From the NCBI RefSeq assembly GCF_050434925.1, contig NZ_JBNDJK010000001.1, forward strand, positions 3,224,001-3,288,000: 64,000 bases of DNA, written 5' to 3'. A program made the position numbers and the translations under genes. Within the stretch, counting starts at the first letter, position 1; each line of letters opens with the position of its first letter. This document shows positions 33,587 to 43,689 of this stretch, piece by piece. The notes below the pieces were generated by a model. That model searched no databases. It was not told the DNA's origin and saw only the letters and a list, made by a program, of their open reading frames with translations. Source of the stretch: Inquilinus ginsengisoli_B. GTDB lineage: Bacteria; Pseudomonadota; Alphaproteobacteria; DSM-16000; Inquilinaceae.

Positions 33587-35110
33587 ATGGCCGGTTTCGA
33601 CGTGCTGGTGATCGGCGCCGGCTCCGCCGGCTCGGTGGTGGCGGCGCGGCTCAGCGAGGATCCGAGCCTGTCGGTCGGGCTGATCGAGGCCGGGACGATG
33701 CCGTCCGACCCGGACATCGCCGCGCCCGCGCAATGGCCCTTTCTGCAGGGGCGGGCCTATGACTGGGCCTACCGCACCGTGCCGCAGCCGGGCACCGCCG
33801 GCCGCGTCCATGACTGGCCGCGCGGGCGCATCGTCGGCGGCTCCAGCTGCCTGCACGCCATGGCCCATGTGCGCGGCCATCCCGACGACTTCGCGGCCTG
33901 GGCCGCCGCGGGCGGGCCCGGCTGGTCGCACGAGGCGCTGCTGCCGGCCTTCCGCCGCTGCGAGCGCTTCTCCGGCGGCGCCTCGGCCGTGCATGGCGAT
34001 GCCGGGCCGCTCGACGTGCTGCTGCCGGACGAGCAGGTCCATCCGCTGGTCCGCGACTACATGGCAGCCGGCCTGGCGATCGGCGCGCCCTGGCTCGGCG
34101 ACCACAATGCCGGACTGCTGGCCGGCGTGGCGCCGAACCAGCTGACGATCCGCGGCGGGCGGCGGGTCAGCGTCGCCGACGCCTATCTCGCGCCGGTCCT
34201 CGGCCGGCCGAACCTGACGCTGCTGATCGGGATCCTGGTCCATGATCTGGTGCTGCAGGGCGGCCAGGCCCGCGGCGTCCGGATCACCCGGGACGGGGCG
34301 GAGGAGATCGTGACCGCCGACCGCATCGTGCTCTGCGCCGGCGCGGTCGCCTCGCCGCTGCTGCTGATGCGCTCCGGCATCGGCGACCCGGAGACCCTGG
34401 GCGGCGCCGGCATCGCCTGCCGGCACGAGCTGCCGGAGGTCGGGCGCAACCTGCACGACCATCTGCTGGCGGCCGGCAACGTCTACCGCGCCCGCCGGCC
34501 GGTGGCGCCGTCGCGGCTGCAGCATTCGGAATCGCTGATGTATCTGCACAGCGACGACCCGACCCGGGCGGAGGGCGCGCCGGACGTCGCCCTGGCCTGC
34601 GTCGTGCTGCCGGTGGTGACCGAGGCCTTCGCCCGTCCGGAGGCCGGCGCCGCCTACACCATCATGTGCGGCGTCACCCACCCGACCAGCCGCGGCGTGA
34701 TCCGGCCCGGCGGCCCGTCGATCGCCGATGCCCCGATCATCGATCCGGCCTATCTCTCGACCGATTACGACCGCACGACGTTTCGCGCGGCGCTGCGCCT
34801 GGCCCGCCGGGTTGGCCGGGGCGCACCGCTGGCAGAGTGGAACGACGGCGAGATCCTGCCGGGGCCGGTGGTGGAGGCGGATGCCGATCTCGACGCTTTC
34901 CTGGCGCGGGCGGCGATGACCCACCACCATCCGGTGGGCACCTGCAGCCTGGGCTCCGTGGTCGATTCGTCGCTCGCGGTGCGCGGCATCGGCGGCCTTT
35001 TCGTCGTCGACGCCTCGGTCATCCCCTCGATCACCAGCGGGCCGGTCAACGCCGCCGCAATCGCCATCGCGGAAAGCTGGGCCGCCTCTGCGGACAGATG
35101 GTTTCTGTAG
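33587..35110 (+). CDS. Pyridoxine 4-oxidase (GMC family)
   Basis: FAD enzyme oxidising pyridoxine to pyridoxal with oxygen, the entry step for pyridoxine. 507 residues, equal to known PNOs. FAD motif VIGAGSAGSVVAARLSED (8-25). Distinctive PNO blocks, recalled from the M. loti enzyme: DWPRGRIVGGSSCLHAMAHVRGH, SRLQHSESLMYL, GVTHPTSRGVIRPGG and ITSGPVNAAAIAIAES. Active-site histidines His446-His448 in THHHPVGTCSLG. Cotranscribed with the GntR gene. The first GMC gene of this locus lacks these PNO-specific blocks. Confidence 0.9.
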   Translation: MAGFDVLVIGAGSAGSVVAARLSEDPSLSVGLIEAGTMPSDPDIAAPAQWPFLQGRAYDWAYRTVPQPGTAGRVHDWPRGRIVGGSSCLHAMAHVRGHPDDFAAWAAAGGPGWSHEALLPAFRRCERFSGGASAVHGDAGPLDVLLPDEQVHPLVRDYMAAGLAIGAPWLGDHNAGLLAGVAPNQLTIRGGRRVSVADAYLAPVLGRPNLTLLIGILVHDLVLQGGQARGVRITRDGAEEIVTADRIVLCAGAVASPLLLMRSGIGDPETLGGAGIACRHELPEVGRNLHDHLLAAGNVYRARRPVAPSRLQHSESLMYLHSDDPTRAEGAPDVALACVVLPVVTEAFARPEAGAAYTIMCGVTHPTSRGVIRPGGPSIADAPIIDPAYLSTDYDRTTFRAALRLARRVGRGAPLAEWNDGEILPGPVVEADADLDAFLARAAMTHHHPVGTCSLGSVVDSSLAVRGIGGLFVVDASVIPSITSGPVNAAAIAIAESWAASADRWFL

Positions 35111-35210
35111 ATACGATGTTTTCCGATTGACGACGATGCTGGTCGGGTAGAATGCGGGCTCTCGGCGGGGTGCCATCATCCCCCGCCTGAAGCCGAAGCG
35201 GAGCAGCGCC

Positions 35211-36500
35211 GTGAGCACACTGACCCTCTCCTATGGCCGCGGCCATCTGCCGATCCGCCTGCCGGCGGGGGCGCAGGCGACGGTGGTGCGCAAGCAGCCG
35301 CTGCCGAAGCTGCCCGACCCGCAGGCCGCGATCGCCCGAGCGCTGGCGCAGCCGATCGGCGCGCCCGGCCTGGCCGAGCTGGCGCGCGGCCGGCGCAGCG
35401 CCTGCATCCTGATCTGCGACATCACCCGGCCGGTGCCGAACCGGCTGTTCCTGCGGCCGATGGTCGAGACCATGGTCGCATCCGGCATCCCGCTGGACCG
35501 CATCAGCATCCTGGTCGCCACCGGCCTGCACCGGCCCAATCTGGGCGAGGAGCTGGCGGAGCTGGTCGGCGACCCCTGGGTGCTGGAGCATGTCCGGGTC
35601 GACAACCACGACGCCCGCGACGACGCCGCCCATGTCGATTTCGGCCGCACGGCGACGCGCGGCACGCCGGTCCGGATCGACCGGCAATTCGTCGAGGCCG
35701 ACCTGCGCATCGCCACCGGGCTGGTCGAGCCGCATTTCATGGCCGGCTGGTCCGGCGGCCGCAAGGTGATCGCCCCCGGCGTCGCCCATCACGAGACCAT
35801 CCGCACCTTCCATTCGGCGCGGTTCATGGAGGACCCGCTCGCGGTCCAGTGCAACCTCGTCGGCAACCCGCTGCATGAGGAGCAGTTGCAGATCGTCGGC
35901 ATGCTGGGCGAGGTCTACGGCCTCAACACCGTGCTGGACGAGGACCGCGACCTGGTCTGCGTCACCTTCGGCGAGATCATCGCCAGCCACGCCGCGGCGG
36001 TCGATTTCGTCAGCGGCGCCACCCGCGTGCCGGTGCCGCGCAAGTTCAGGACGGTGGTGACCTCATCGGCCGGTTATCCGTTGGACAAGACCTATTACCA
36101 GACGATCAAGGGCATGGTGACGCCGCTCGACATCCTGGCGCCGGGCGGCACGCTGATCATCGCCTCGGAATGCTCCGAAGGCTTCGGCTCGCCGGAGTTC
36201 CGCGAGGCCCAGACCCGGCTGGTCGAGCTGGGGCCGGAGTGGTTCCTGGCGACGCTGACGGCGAAGTCGCTGGCCGAGATCGACGAATGGCAGACCGAGA
36301 TGCAGCTGAAGTCGCTGCGCCTCGGCCGGGTCGAGCTCTACACCACCGGCCTCGGCGCGGCCGAACGCGGCATCACCGGCACGGCGCTGGTCGACGACCT
36401 CGACGCCGCCATCGCCGCCAGCGTGGCGCGCGCGAACGACCCGGCGGTCGCGATCATCCCGGAAGGCCCGTACGTCATCCCTTATCATGCGGCGGGCTGA
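35211..36500 (+). CDS. larA: LarA-family nickel-pincer racemase/epimerase
   Basis: 429 residues of the LarA (DUF2088) family, which racemise or epimerise 2-hydroxy acids using the nickel-pincer nucleotide (NPN). Cofactor-anchoring Lys185 in HFMAGWSGGRKVIAPG, with His175 just before it and His107 in TGLHRPN; these match Lys184, His174 and His108 of Lactiplantibacillus LarA, each within one position. GTG start. Substrate need not be lactate; homologues act on malate, gluconate and others. The sugar-type importer and enolase nearby favour a sugar or hydroxy acid. It is 100 bp after pyridoxine oxidase, and the NPN maturation genes larC, larE and larB lie just beyond a regulator. Confidence 0.9.
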   Translation: MSTLTLSYGRGHLPIRLPAGAQATVVRKQPLPKLPDPQAAIARALAQPIGAPGLAELARGRRSACILICDITRPVPNRLFLRPMVETMVASGIPLDRISILVATGLHRPNLGEELAELVGDPWVLEHVRVDNHDARDDAAHVDFGRTATRGTPVRIDRQFVEADLRIATGLVEPHFMAGWSGGRKVIAPGVAHHETIRTFHSARFMEDPLAVQCNLVGNPLHEEQLQIVGMLGEVYGLNTVLDEDRDLVCVTFGEIIASHAAAVDFVSGATRVPVPRKFRTVVTSSAGYPLDKTYYQTIKGMVTPLDILAPGGTLIIASECSEGFGSPEFREAQTRLVELGPEWFLATLTAKSLAEIDEWQTEMQLKSLRLGRVELYTTGLGAAERGITGTALVDDLDAAIAASVARANDPAVAIIPEGPYVIPYHAAG

Positions 36501-36507
36501 GAGCCTG

Positions 36508-37263
36508 TCAGGGCGCCTTCGCCTCCATCCGCAGGGCGGCGTAGCGGTCGCGGGCGCGGCTCAGATGCACCCGCATCGCCCGGCGGGCGGCGGCGGCGTC
36601 GCCGGCGCGGATCGCGGCCAGGATCGCCTCATGCTCCTGCCCGACACGGCGCAGATGGCGCTCGCGTTCCGCCTGCGACAGGGCCGCGACTGGAATGCGC
36701 TGGCGCGGGATGACCACGTTGAAGACGTCGAACACCTTGGCGAAATAGGCGTTGCCGGTGGCGGCCAGGATGGCGCGGTGGACGGCCAGATCCTCGCCCA
36801 GTCCGACGGTCTCGGCATCGGCTCCGGGCGCCGAGATCACCGCCAGGAACGCCGCCTGCGCCGCCTCGATGTGCGCCAGCCCTTCCGGGTCGCGCCGTTC
36901 GGCGGCCAGCCCCGCGGCCTCGACCTCGATGCTCAGCCGAAGTTCCAGCACCTGCAGCACGTCGCCGATCGATTCCAGCTTCTCCGCGTCGATGGCGAAG
37001 GAGCGGGCCGGCATGGTCTCGGCCACGAAGGCGCCCAGCCCCTGGCGGGTGGTGATCAGGCCGCGGGCGCGCAGCGAGGCCAGCGCCTCGCGCACCACGG
37101 TGCGGCTGACCCCGGTGGCGGTGACGATGGCCTGTTCGGTCGGCAGGCGCTGGCCGGGGCCGAGGTCGCCGGACGCGATCTGCGCCTCCAGCGTCTCGAC
37201 CAGGCCGGCGGTGAGGTTGGGGGCCTTTCTGATCGCAGCGAAAGCCGAGGAATCCCCGCTCAT
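36508..37263 (-). CDS. FadR-type GntR regulator
   Basis: 251 residues: winged HTH (LPTEQAIVTATGVSRTVVREALASLRARGLITTRQGLGAFV, residues ~40-80) and an FCD domain (LELRLSIEVEAAGLAAERR, LAVHRAILAATGN, HEAILAAIRAGD). ATG 37263 has AAGGA 5 nt upstream. It converges on larA and diverges from larC, so it most likely controls the lar genes. The 128-bp gap to larC holds no palindrome I can recognise. Confidence 0.9.
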   Translation of the reverse strand: MSGDSSAFAAIRKAPNLTAGLVETLEAQIASGDLGPGQRLPTEQAIVTATGVSRTVVREALASLRARGLITTRQGLGAFVAETMPARSFAIDAEKLESIGDVLQVLELRLSIEVEAAGLAAERRDPEGLAHIEAAQAAFLAVISAPGADAETVGLGEDLAVHRAILAATGNAYFAKVFDVFNVVIPRQRIPVAALSQAERERHLRRVGQEHEAILAAIRAGDAAAARRAMRVHLSRARDRYAALRMEAKAP

Positions 37264-37391
37264 ATCGTCCTTCAATTCACACGCCGCGCAGCGCGCAGGA
37301 TCGCAGCGCCGGCGGCGCGGCGCAAGGCCGCGGATCCCGGTGCCGCGGCGGCCGCATTGTGAACCTGCCGGCAATCTGGAACAGTCCGGGC

Positions 37392-38585
37392 ATGGAGCTG
37401 CATCTCGATCTGGTCGGCGGCCTGGCGGGCGACATGTTCATCGCCGCGATGCTCGACCTGTTCCCGGAGCACGAGGCCGGGCTGCACGGCAGCCTGGCCC
37501 GCACCGGCGGACTGCTGGCCGGCGTCACCGTCCGGCTGACGCCGCACAATGATGGCGTGCTGGCCGGCCGGCGCTTCCTGGTCGAGCGGCCGGGCGGGGC
37601 AGGGGGCGACCACGATCATGTCGCCTGGCGCCGGATCCGCGAGGGGCTGGAGGCATCGGAACTCGACCCGGCCGTCCGCGATCACGCTATCGCCATCTTC
37701 CGCCACCTGGCCGAGGCCGAGGCGCGGGTGCATGGCGTGGCGGTGGAGGCGGTGAGCTTCCACGAGGTCGGGGCCTGGGATTCGATCGCCGACATCATCG
37801 GCGCCGCGCATCTGATCTCCGCGGTAGGTGCGACCCGCTGGACCGTCGGCGCCATCCCGCTCGGTTCCGGCCGGGTGCGCAGCGCGCATGGGCCGCTGCC
37901 GGTGCCGGCGCCGGCCACGGCGCTGCTGCTGCAGGGCTTCGCCGTGATCGATGACGGCGTCGGCGGTGAGCGCGTCACCCCGACCGGCGCCGCCATCCTG
38001 CGCCATCTCTGCGGCGACACGGTCCTGCAGGCGCCGCGGCCGCGGATCCTGGGCGGCACCGGCATCGGCTTCGGCACGCGCATCCTGCCGGGCCTCAGCA
38101 ACTGCGTGCGGGTGCTGCGCTTCGACCCGGTGGAGCAGGCGCCGGGCTTCGAAACGGATGCCGTGCTGGTGGTGGAGTGCGAGATCGACGACCAGTCGGG
38201 CGAGGAGCTGGCGCTGGCGCTGGACCGGCTGCGGGCCCATCCGGCGGTGCTGGACGTGGTCCAGGCCCCGGTCTTCGGCAAGAAGGGGCGGATGATGGCG
38301 CATCTCCGCCTGCTGGCCCGGCCGGAAGCGCGCGACGAAATCTTGCGCCTGTGCTTTGCGGAGACCACGACGATCGGCCTGCGGCATTCGATCCAGGCCC
38401 GGGCGGTGCTGCCGCGGCGCGTGGTCGAGGTTGAGGCCGGGGGCCGGACGGTGCGGGTCAAGGCGGTCGACCGCCCCGGCGGGCGCACGGCCAAGGCCGA
38501 GGCGGATGACGTGGCCGACCTGGACGGGCATGCGGCGCGCAAGGCCCGACGGCGGGCGGCGGAGAAAGCGGTGGAAGAGTCATGA
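37392..38585 (+). CDS. larC: Nickel-pincer cofactor nickel insertase LarC
   Basis: 397-residue CTP-dependent cyclometallase that inserts nickel into the pincer nucleotide. The family N-terminus is clear (MELHLDLVGGLAGDMFIAAMLDLFPEH), as is the SFHEVGAWDSIADIIGAA metal/nucleotide block. It is one continuous gene, unlike the Lactiplantibacillus version that needs a frameshift. ATG 37392 chosen for the conserved opening; the ribosome site is weak. An upstream GTG (37359) would add 11 residues. Its stop overlaps larE by 4 nt. Confidence 0.88.
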   Translation: MELHLDLVGGLAGDMFIAAMLDLFPEHEAGLHGSLARTGGLLAGVTVRLTPHNDGVLAGRRFLVERPGGAGGDHDHVAWRRIREGLEASELDPAVRDHAIAIFRHLAEAEARVHGVAVEAVSFHEVGAWDSIADIIGAAHLISAVGATRWTVGAIPLGSGRVRSAHGPLPVPAPATALLLQGFAVIDDGVGGERVTPTGAAILRHLCGDTVLQAPRPRILGGTGIGFGTRILPGLSNCVRVLRFDPVEQAPGFETDAVLVVECEIDDQSGEELALALDRLRAHPAVLDVVQAPVFGKKGRMMAHLRLLARPEARDEILRLCFAETTTIGLRHSIQARAVLPRRVVEVEAGGRTVRVKAVDRPGGRTAKAEADDVADLDGHAARKARRRAAEKAVEES

Positions 38586-39385
38586 GCACGGATCGGATGC
38601 GGCTCGAGGGCGTGCTGGACGGGCTGGGGTCGGTCGCGGTGGCGGTCAGCGGCGGCGTCGACAGCATGACCCTGGCCGTGCTGGCCCATCGCCGCCGCCC
38701 CGGCGCGGTGACGGTGGTCCATGCTGTGTCCCCGGCGGTGCCTCCGCTGGCGACGGCGCGGGTGCGCGACTGGGCCGGACGTGAGGGCTGGGCCCTGACC
38801 GTGCTCGACGCCGGCGAGTTCGCCGATTCTCGCTACCGCGAGAACCCGCTGAACCGCTGCTATTTCTGCAAGACCAACCTGTATGGCGCCATCGCCGGGC
38901 GGGTCGCCGGCACCATCGTCTCCGGCACCAATCTGGACGATCTCGGCGAGTACCGGCCAGGGCTGGACGCGGCGCGCGAGCATGGCGTGCGCCACCCTTA
39001 TGTCGAGGCCGGGATCGGCAAGGCCGGGCTGCGGGCCCTGGCGCGCGACCTCGGCCTCGGCGACCTGGCGGAGCTGCCGGCCTCGCCCTGCCTGTCGAGC
39101 CGGGTCGAGACCCTGATCCCGATCGAGCCGGAGATGCTGCGCACCATCGACGCGGTCGAACAGCTGGTCGCCAGCCGCCTGAAGCCGCGGACGGTGCGCT
39201 GCCGGGTCCGCGCCGCCGGGCTGGTGGTGGAGCTCGATCCCGGCAGCCTGGCCGGGTTGGATGAGCGCGCGACCGCGGCGCTGGAGGCCTCGATCCGCGC
39301 CGCGCTGCCGGAAGCCGCCGCGTCGCGGCCGCTGGCCTTTGCCCCGTACCGGGTCGGCAGCGCCTTCGTCGGGGTGTCGGGATGA
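38582..39385 (+). CDS. larE: Sulfur transferase LarE for nickel-pincer cofactor
   Basis: 267 residues of the PP-loop ATP-pyrophosphatase superfamily: SGGVDSMTLAVLAH near residue 22. LarE adds the two sulfur atoms of the NPN cofactor. Three cysteines stand out: Cys93 and Cys96 in NRCYFCKTN and Cys170 in ASPCLSSR. Single-cysteine LarE proteins sacrifice their own sulfur; three-cysteine ones (Thermotoga type, same ~74-residue spacing) carry a 4Fe-4S cluster and can work catalytically. This protein fits the second class. Overlaps both larC and larB by 4 nt. Confidence 0.88.
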   Translation: MSTDRMRLEGVLDGLGSVAVAVSGGVDSMTLAVLAHRRRPGAVTVVHAVSPAVPPLATARVRDWAGREGWALTVLDAGEFADSRYRENPLNRCYFCKTNLYGAIAGRVAGTIVSGTNLDDLGEYRPGLDAAREHGVRHPYVEAGIGKAGLRALARDLGLGDLAELPASPCLSSRVETLIPIEPEMLRTIDAVEQLVASRLKPRTVRCRVRAAGLVVELDPGSLAGLDERATAALEASIRAALPEAAASRPLAFAPYRVGSAFVGVSG

Positions 39386-40059
39386 GCCAGGACGAGGTCA
39401 CGCTCGATTTCGGTCGCGGCGGCCGGATCGGCCAGGACGAGGCGATCTATTGCGGCGAGAAATCCGCTGCCCAGATCGCGATGATCCTGGACCTCGCCGA
39501 GGCGGCGGGGGCCGGCCTGCTGCTGACCCGGCTGGACCCGGCCAAGCTGGAGACCCTCCCGCCGGGCCATCGCGGCGGCATCGACTATTGCCCGGTATCG
39601 CGCACCGGCTTCTTCGGGCCGCTGCGGTCGGTTTCGGGCGCCGGCCAGGTGGCGATCCTGTCGGCCGGCACCTCCGACATCCCGGTGGCGCGCGAGGCGG
39701 AGCGTACGCTGCGCCATGCCGGCCACCAGGCCACCCTGTTCAGCGATATCGGCGTGGCCGGGCTGTGGCGGCTGACCGACCGGCTGGACGAGATCCGGGC
39801 CCATCCGGTGGTGATCGTCGTCGCCGGCATGGATGCGGCGCTGGCCAGCGTCGTCGGCGGGCTGGTGGCCGGGCCGGTGATCTGCGTCCCGACCTCGGTC
39901 GGCTATGGCGTTGCCGCGGGCGGCCGCGCCGCGCTGGATGCGATGCTGGCCAGCTGCGCCCCGGGCCTGTCGGTCTGCAACATCGACAACGGCTATGGCG
40001 CCGCCTGCGCCGCGCTGCGCCTGCTCAACGGCGCGCGGCGGCTGCAGGAGCGGGGCTAG
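39382..40059 (+). CDS. larB: LarB, NaAD carboxylase/hydrolase of nickel-pincer synthesis
   Basis: 225 residues, PurE-like fold. LarB carboxylates the pyridinium ring of nicotinate adenine dinucleotide and cleaves the AMP moiety, the first step of NPN synthesis. Family features: FGRGGRIGQDEAIYCGEKS at the N-terminus (Cys24 likely the attacking cysteine), VAILSAGTSDIPVAREAERTL, VVAGMDAALASVVGGLV and the terminal NIDNGYGAA. Last gene of the lar run; ends 18 nt from the convergent ABC ATPase. Confidence 0.9.
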   Translation: MSQDEVTLDFGRGGRIGQDEAIYCGEKSAAQIAMILDLAEAAGAGLLLTRLDPAKLETLPPGHRGGIDYCPVSRTGFFGPLRSVSGAGQVAILSAGTSDIPVAREAERTLRHAGHQATLFSDIGVAGLWRLTDRLDEIRAHPVVIVVAGMDAALASVVGGLVAGPVICVPTSVGYGVAAGGRAALDAMLASCAPGLSVCNIDNGYGAACAALRLLNGARRLQERG

Positions 40060-40077
40060 GGGTTCGGCGCCGGGGCG

Positions 40078-41589
<1,512 letters not shown>

Positions 41590-41591
41590 GG

Positions 41592-42575
41592 TCAGACCCC
41601 CGCCACGGCCTTGCGCAGCCGCAGCTCGCGCAGGCGGTTGATGCCGACCGCCCACAGGATCAGGACGCCGAGCACGACCTGGACCAGGAAGGGGTCGATG
41701 TTGAACAGCACCAGGGCCTGGGTGATGATCGCGACGATGACGACGCCCAGCAGCGTCGCCGACACGCTGACATGGCCGCCGGACAGCACCGCCCCGCCGA
41801 TCACCGGCGCGGCGAAGGACAGGATCAGCCAGTCGTCACCGATCGTCGGCTGGCCGATCTGCAGCCGCGCCACCAGCATGATGCCGGCCAGGGCGGCGAG
41901 CAGGCCGGAGATCGCATGGGCGGCTACGACGGTGAAGCCGACCGAGATGCCCGACAACTCGGCCGCGTGCTGGTTGCCGCCGACCGCCAGGATGAAGCGG
42001 CCCAGCGCCTGGCGGTTCAGCAGGAACCACAGCCCCACGGCGACCAACGCCGTCGGCAGCACCAGCCAGGGCAGCGGGTCGATGAAGGTGGTGTTGCCGA
42101 AGGCCTTCACCGCGTCCGGGATGCCGTAGAAGGGCTGGGCCTGGGTGATGCCGAGATTGATGCCCTTGAACATCGACAGGCTGGCCAGGGTGATGACGAA
42201 GGCGCTGATCCCGGTCCAGGCGATGAACGCGCCGTTGACCATCCCGGCGGCCACGCCGATCAGCAGCGCCAGCACGGCCGCGATCGGCGCCGGCAGGCCC
42301 CAGACCTGCATCATCCCGGCGAAGCTGATCGCCGCCAGCCCGCCGATGGCGCCGACCGACAGGTTCATCTGGCCCACCGCGATGATGATCATCTGCGAGA
42401 AGGCGATCAGCGCGTTGACCGAGATCGCCAGCAGCAGCACCTGGATGTTCAGCGGCGACAGGAAGGACGGGTTGAAGGCGCCGACGATGACGATCGCCAG
42501 CACCGTCACCAGCAGCGGGCCGAACCAGTCGGTCCGGGCATAGCGGGACAGGGCCCCCATCACACCATCCCCCAT
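41592..42575 (-). CDS. Sugar-type ABC transporter permease 2
   Basis: 327 residues, RbsC family, about eight to ten hydrophobic segments, with IIIAVGQMNLSVGAIGGLAA (conserved membrane motif) and the FAAPVIGGAVLSGG loop. The ATG at 42575 shares a base with the previous permease stop (TGATG), a tight coupling. Confidence 0.92.
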   Translation of the reverse strand: MGDGVMGALSRYARTDWFGPLLVTVLAIVIVGAFNPSFLSPLNIQVLLLAISVNALIAFSQMIIIAVGQMNLSVGAIGGLAAISFAGMMQVWGLPAPIAAVLALLIGVAAGMVNGAFIAWTGISAFVITLASLSMFKGINLGITQAQPFYGIPDAVKAFGNTTFIDPLPWLVLPTALVAVGLWFLLNRQALGRFILAVGGNQHAAELSGISVGFTVVAAHAISGLLAALAGIMLVARLQIGQPTIGDDWLILSFAAPVIGGAVLSGGHVSVSATLLGVVIVAIITQALVLFNIDPFLVQVVLGVLILWAVGINRLRELRLRKAVAGV

Positions 42576-43621
42576 CAAACCATTCTCCTTCGCGCCAGGA
42601 ACGAGCGGCGCGCCATGTCCATCAGCACGGCCAGGAGCAGCAGCAGGCCCAGGAAGGCCTGCACCCAGAATTCGCCGACCTGCAGCAGCAAGAGGCCGCT
42701 GGTCAGCAGCGTCACCAGGAAGGCGCCGAGGAAGGTGCCGACCACCGACACCCGCCCGCCGGACAGCAGCGTGCCGCCCAGCACCGGGCCGAGAAAGGCG
42801 GGCAGCAGCCAGTCCTGCCCCAGCTGCCCGGCCATCGAGGGCAGGGCGGCGCCGTTGCGCGCCACCAGCATCAGCGCGGCGATGCCGGCCAGCAGGCCCG
42901 ACAGCATGTGGCAATAGATGAAGACGCGGTCGACCCGGATGCCGGACAGGGACGCGGCCTCCGGCCTCGCGCCGGCGGCCAGCATCTCGCGCCCGGCCAC
43001 GGTGAAGCGGTACAGCACCACCAGCAGCACGGCGACGGCAACGGCCACCAGCACCAGCGGTGACAGCGTGCCGTCGAGGAAGCGCAGCCGGCCGAAGCTG
43101 GAGAACACCGGCGGCAGCTCGCGATAGGACTCGCCCCGGCTGAGGAAGATCATCACCCCGAAGAAGATGCTCATGCTGGCCAGGGTGATGATGAAGCTGT
43201 GCAGGCCGGACCGGACGACGGTCCAGCCGTTGACGAAACCCAGCGCCGCGCCCATGGCCAGCCCGCCGAGAATGGCCAGCGGCCAGGGCAGGCCGGCATC
43301 CTGGATCAGCCAGCCGCAGGCCATGGCGGCGCAGACACCGATGGCGCCGACCGCCAGGTTCAGCCCGCCGGTGACGATCACCACCATCATCGACAGGCCG
43401 ATCATGACGTTGATCGCGGCGGTGCGGCCCAGCGCGAACAGGTTGAACGGCGACAGGAAGCCCGGAGTCAAGAGGCCGAAGGCGGTGACGAACACTGCGA
43501 TCAGCACGATCAGGCCGAACTCGTTGGTCAGCCAGAAGCGTGGCCGGCCGGACGCCGCGCGCGGCGTCGCCTGCGGGGACCCGACCTGTGACGGGGGCGC
43601 GGCGCTGTCTTCGGCATGCAT
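42575..43621 (-). CDS. Sugar-type ABC transporter permease 1
   Basis: 348 residues, RbsC family, with a ~35-residue cytoplasmic leader before the first membrane segment (FGLIVLIAVFVTAFGLL). Conserved MMVVIVTGGLNLAVGAIGVCAAM and FLGPVLGGTLLSGG. Two different permeases indicate a heterodimeric channel. Confidence 0.92.
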   Translation of the reverse strand: MHAEDSAAPPSQVGSPQATPRAASGRPRFWLTNEFGLIVLIAVFVTAFGLLTPGFLSPFNLFALGRTAAINVMIGLSMMVVIVTGGLNLAVGAIGVCAAMACGWLIQDAGLPWPLAILGGLAMGAALGFVNGWTVVRSGLHSFIITLASMSIFFGVMIFLSRGESYRELPPVFSSFGRLRFLDGTLSPLVLVAVAVAVLLVVLYRFTVAGREMLAAGARPEAASLSGIRVDRVFIYCHMLSGLLAGIAALMLVARNGAALPSMAGQLGQDWLLPAFLGPVLGGTLLSGGRVSVVGTFLGAFLVTLLTSGLLLLQVGEFWVQAFLGLLLLLAVLMDMARRSFLARRRMV

Positions 43622-43689
43622 CGGTCTGGCTCTGGGAAACGGTCTGCGGAACCCGGCCGGACCGCGAAGGCTCGGCCGGGTGAAGCCGC

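Noticed and set aside
35211..36500. Lactate racemase in the strict sense
   Set aside because: LarA-family membership is clear, but substrate range in the family is broad, and no lactate dehydrogenase or lactate permease is nearby.
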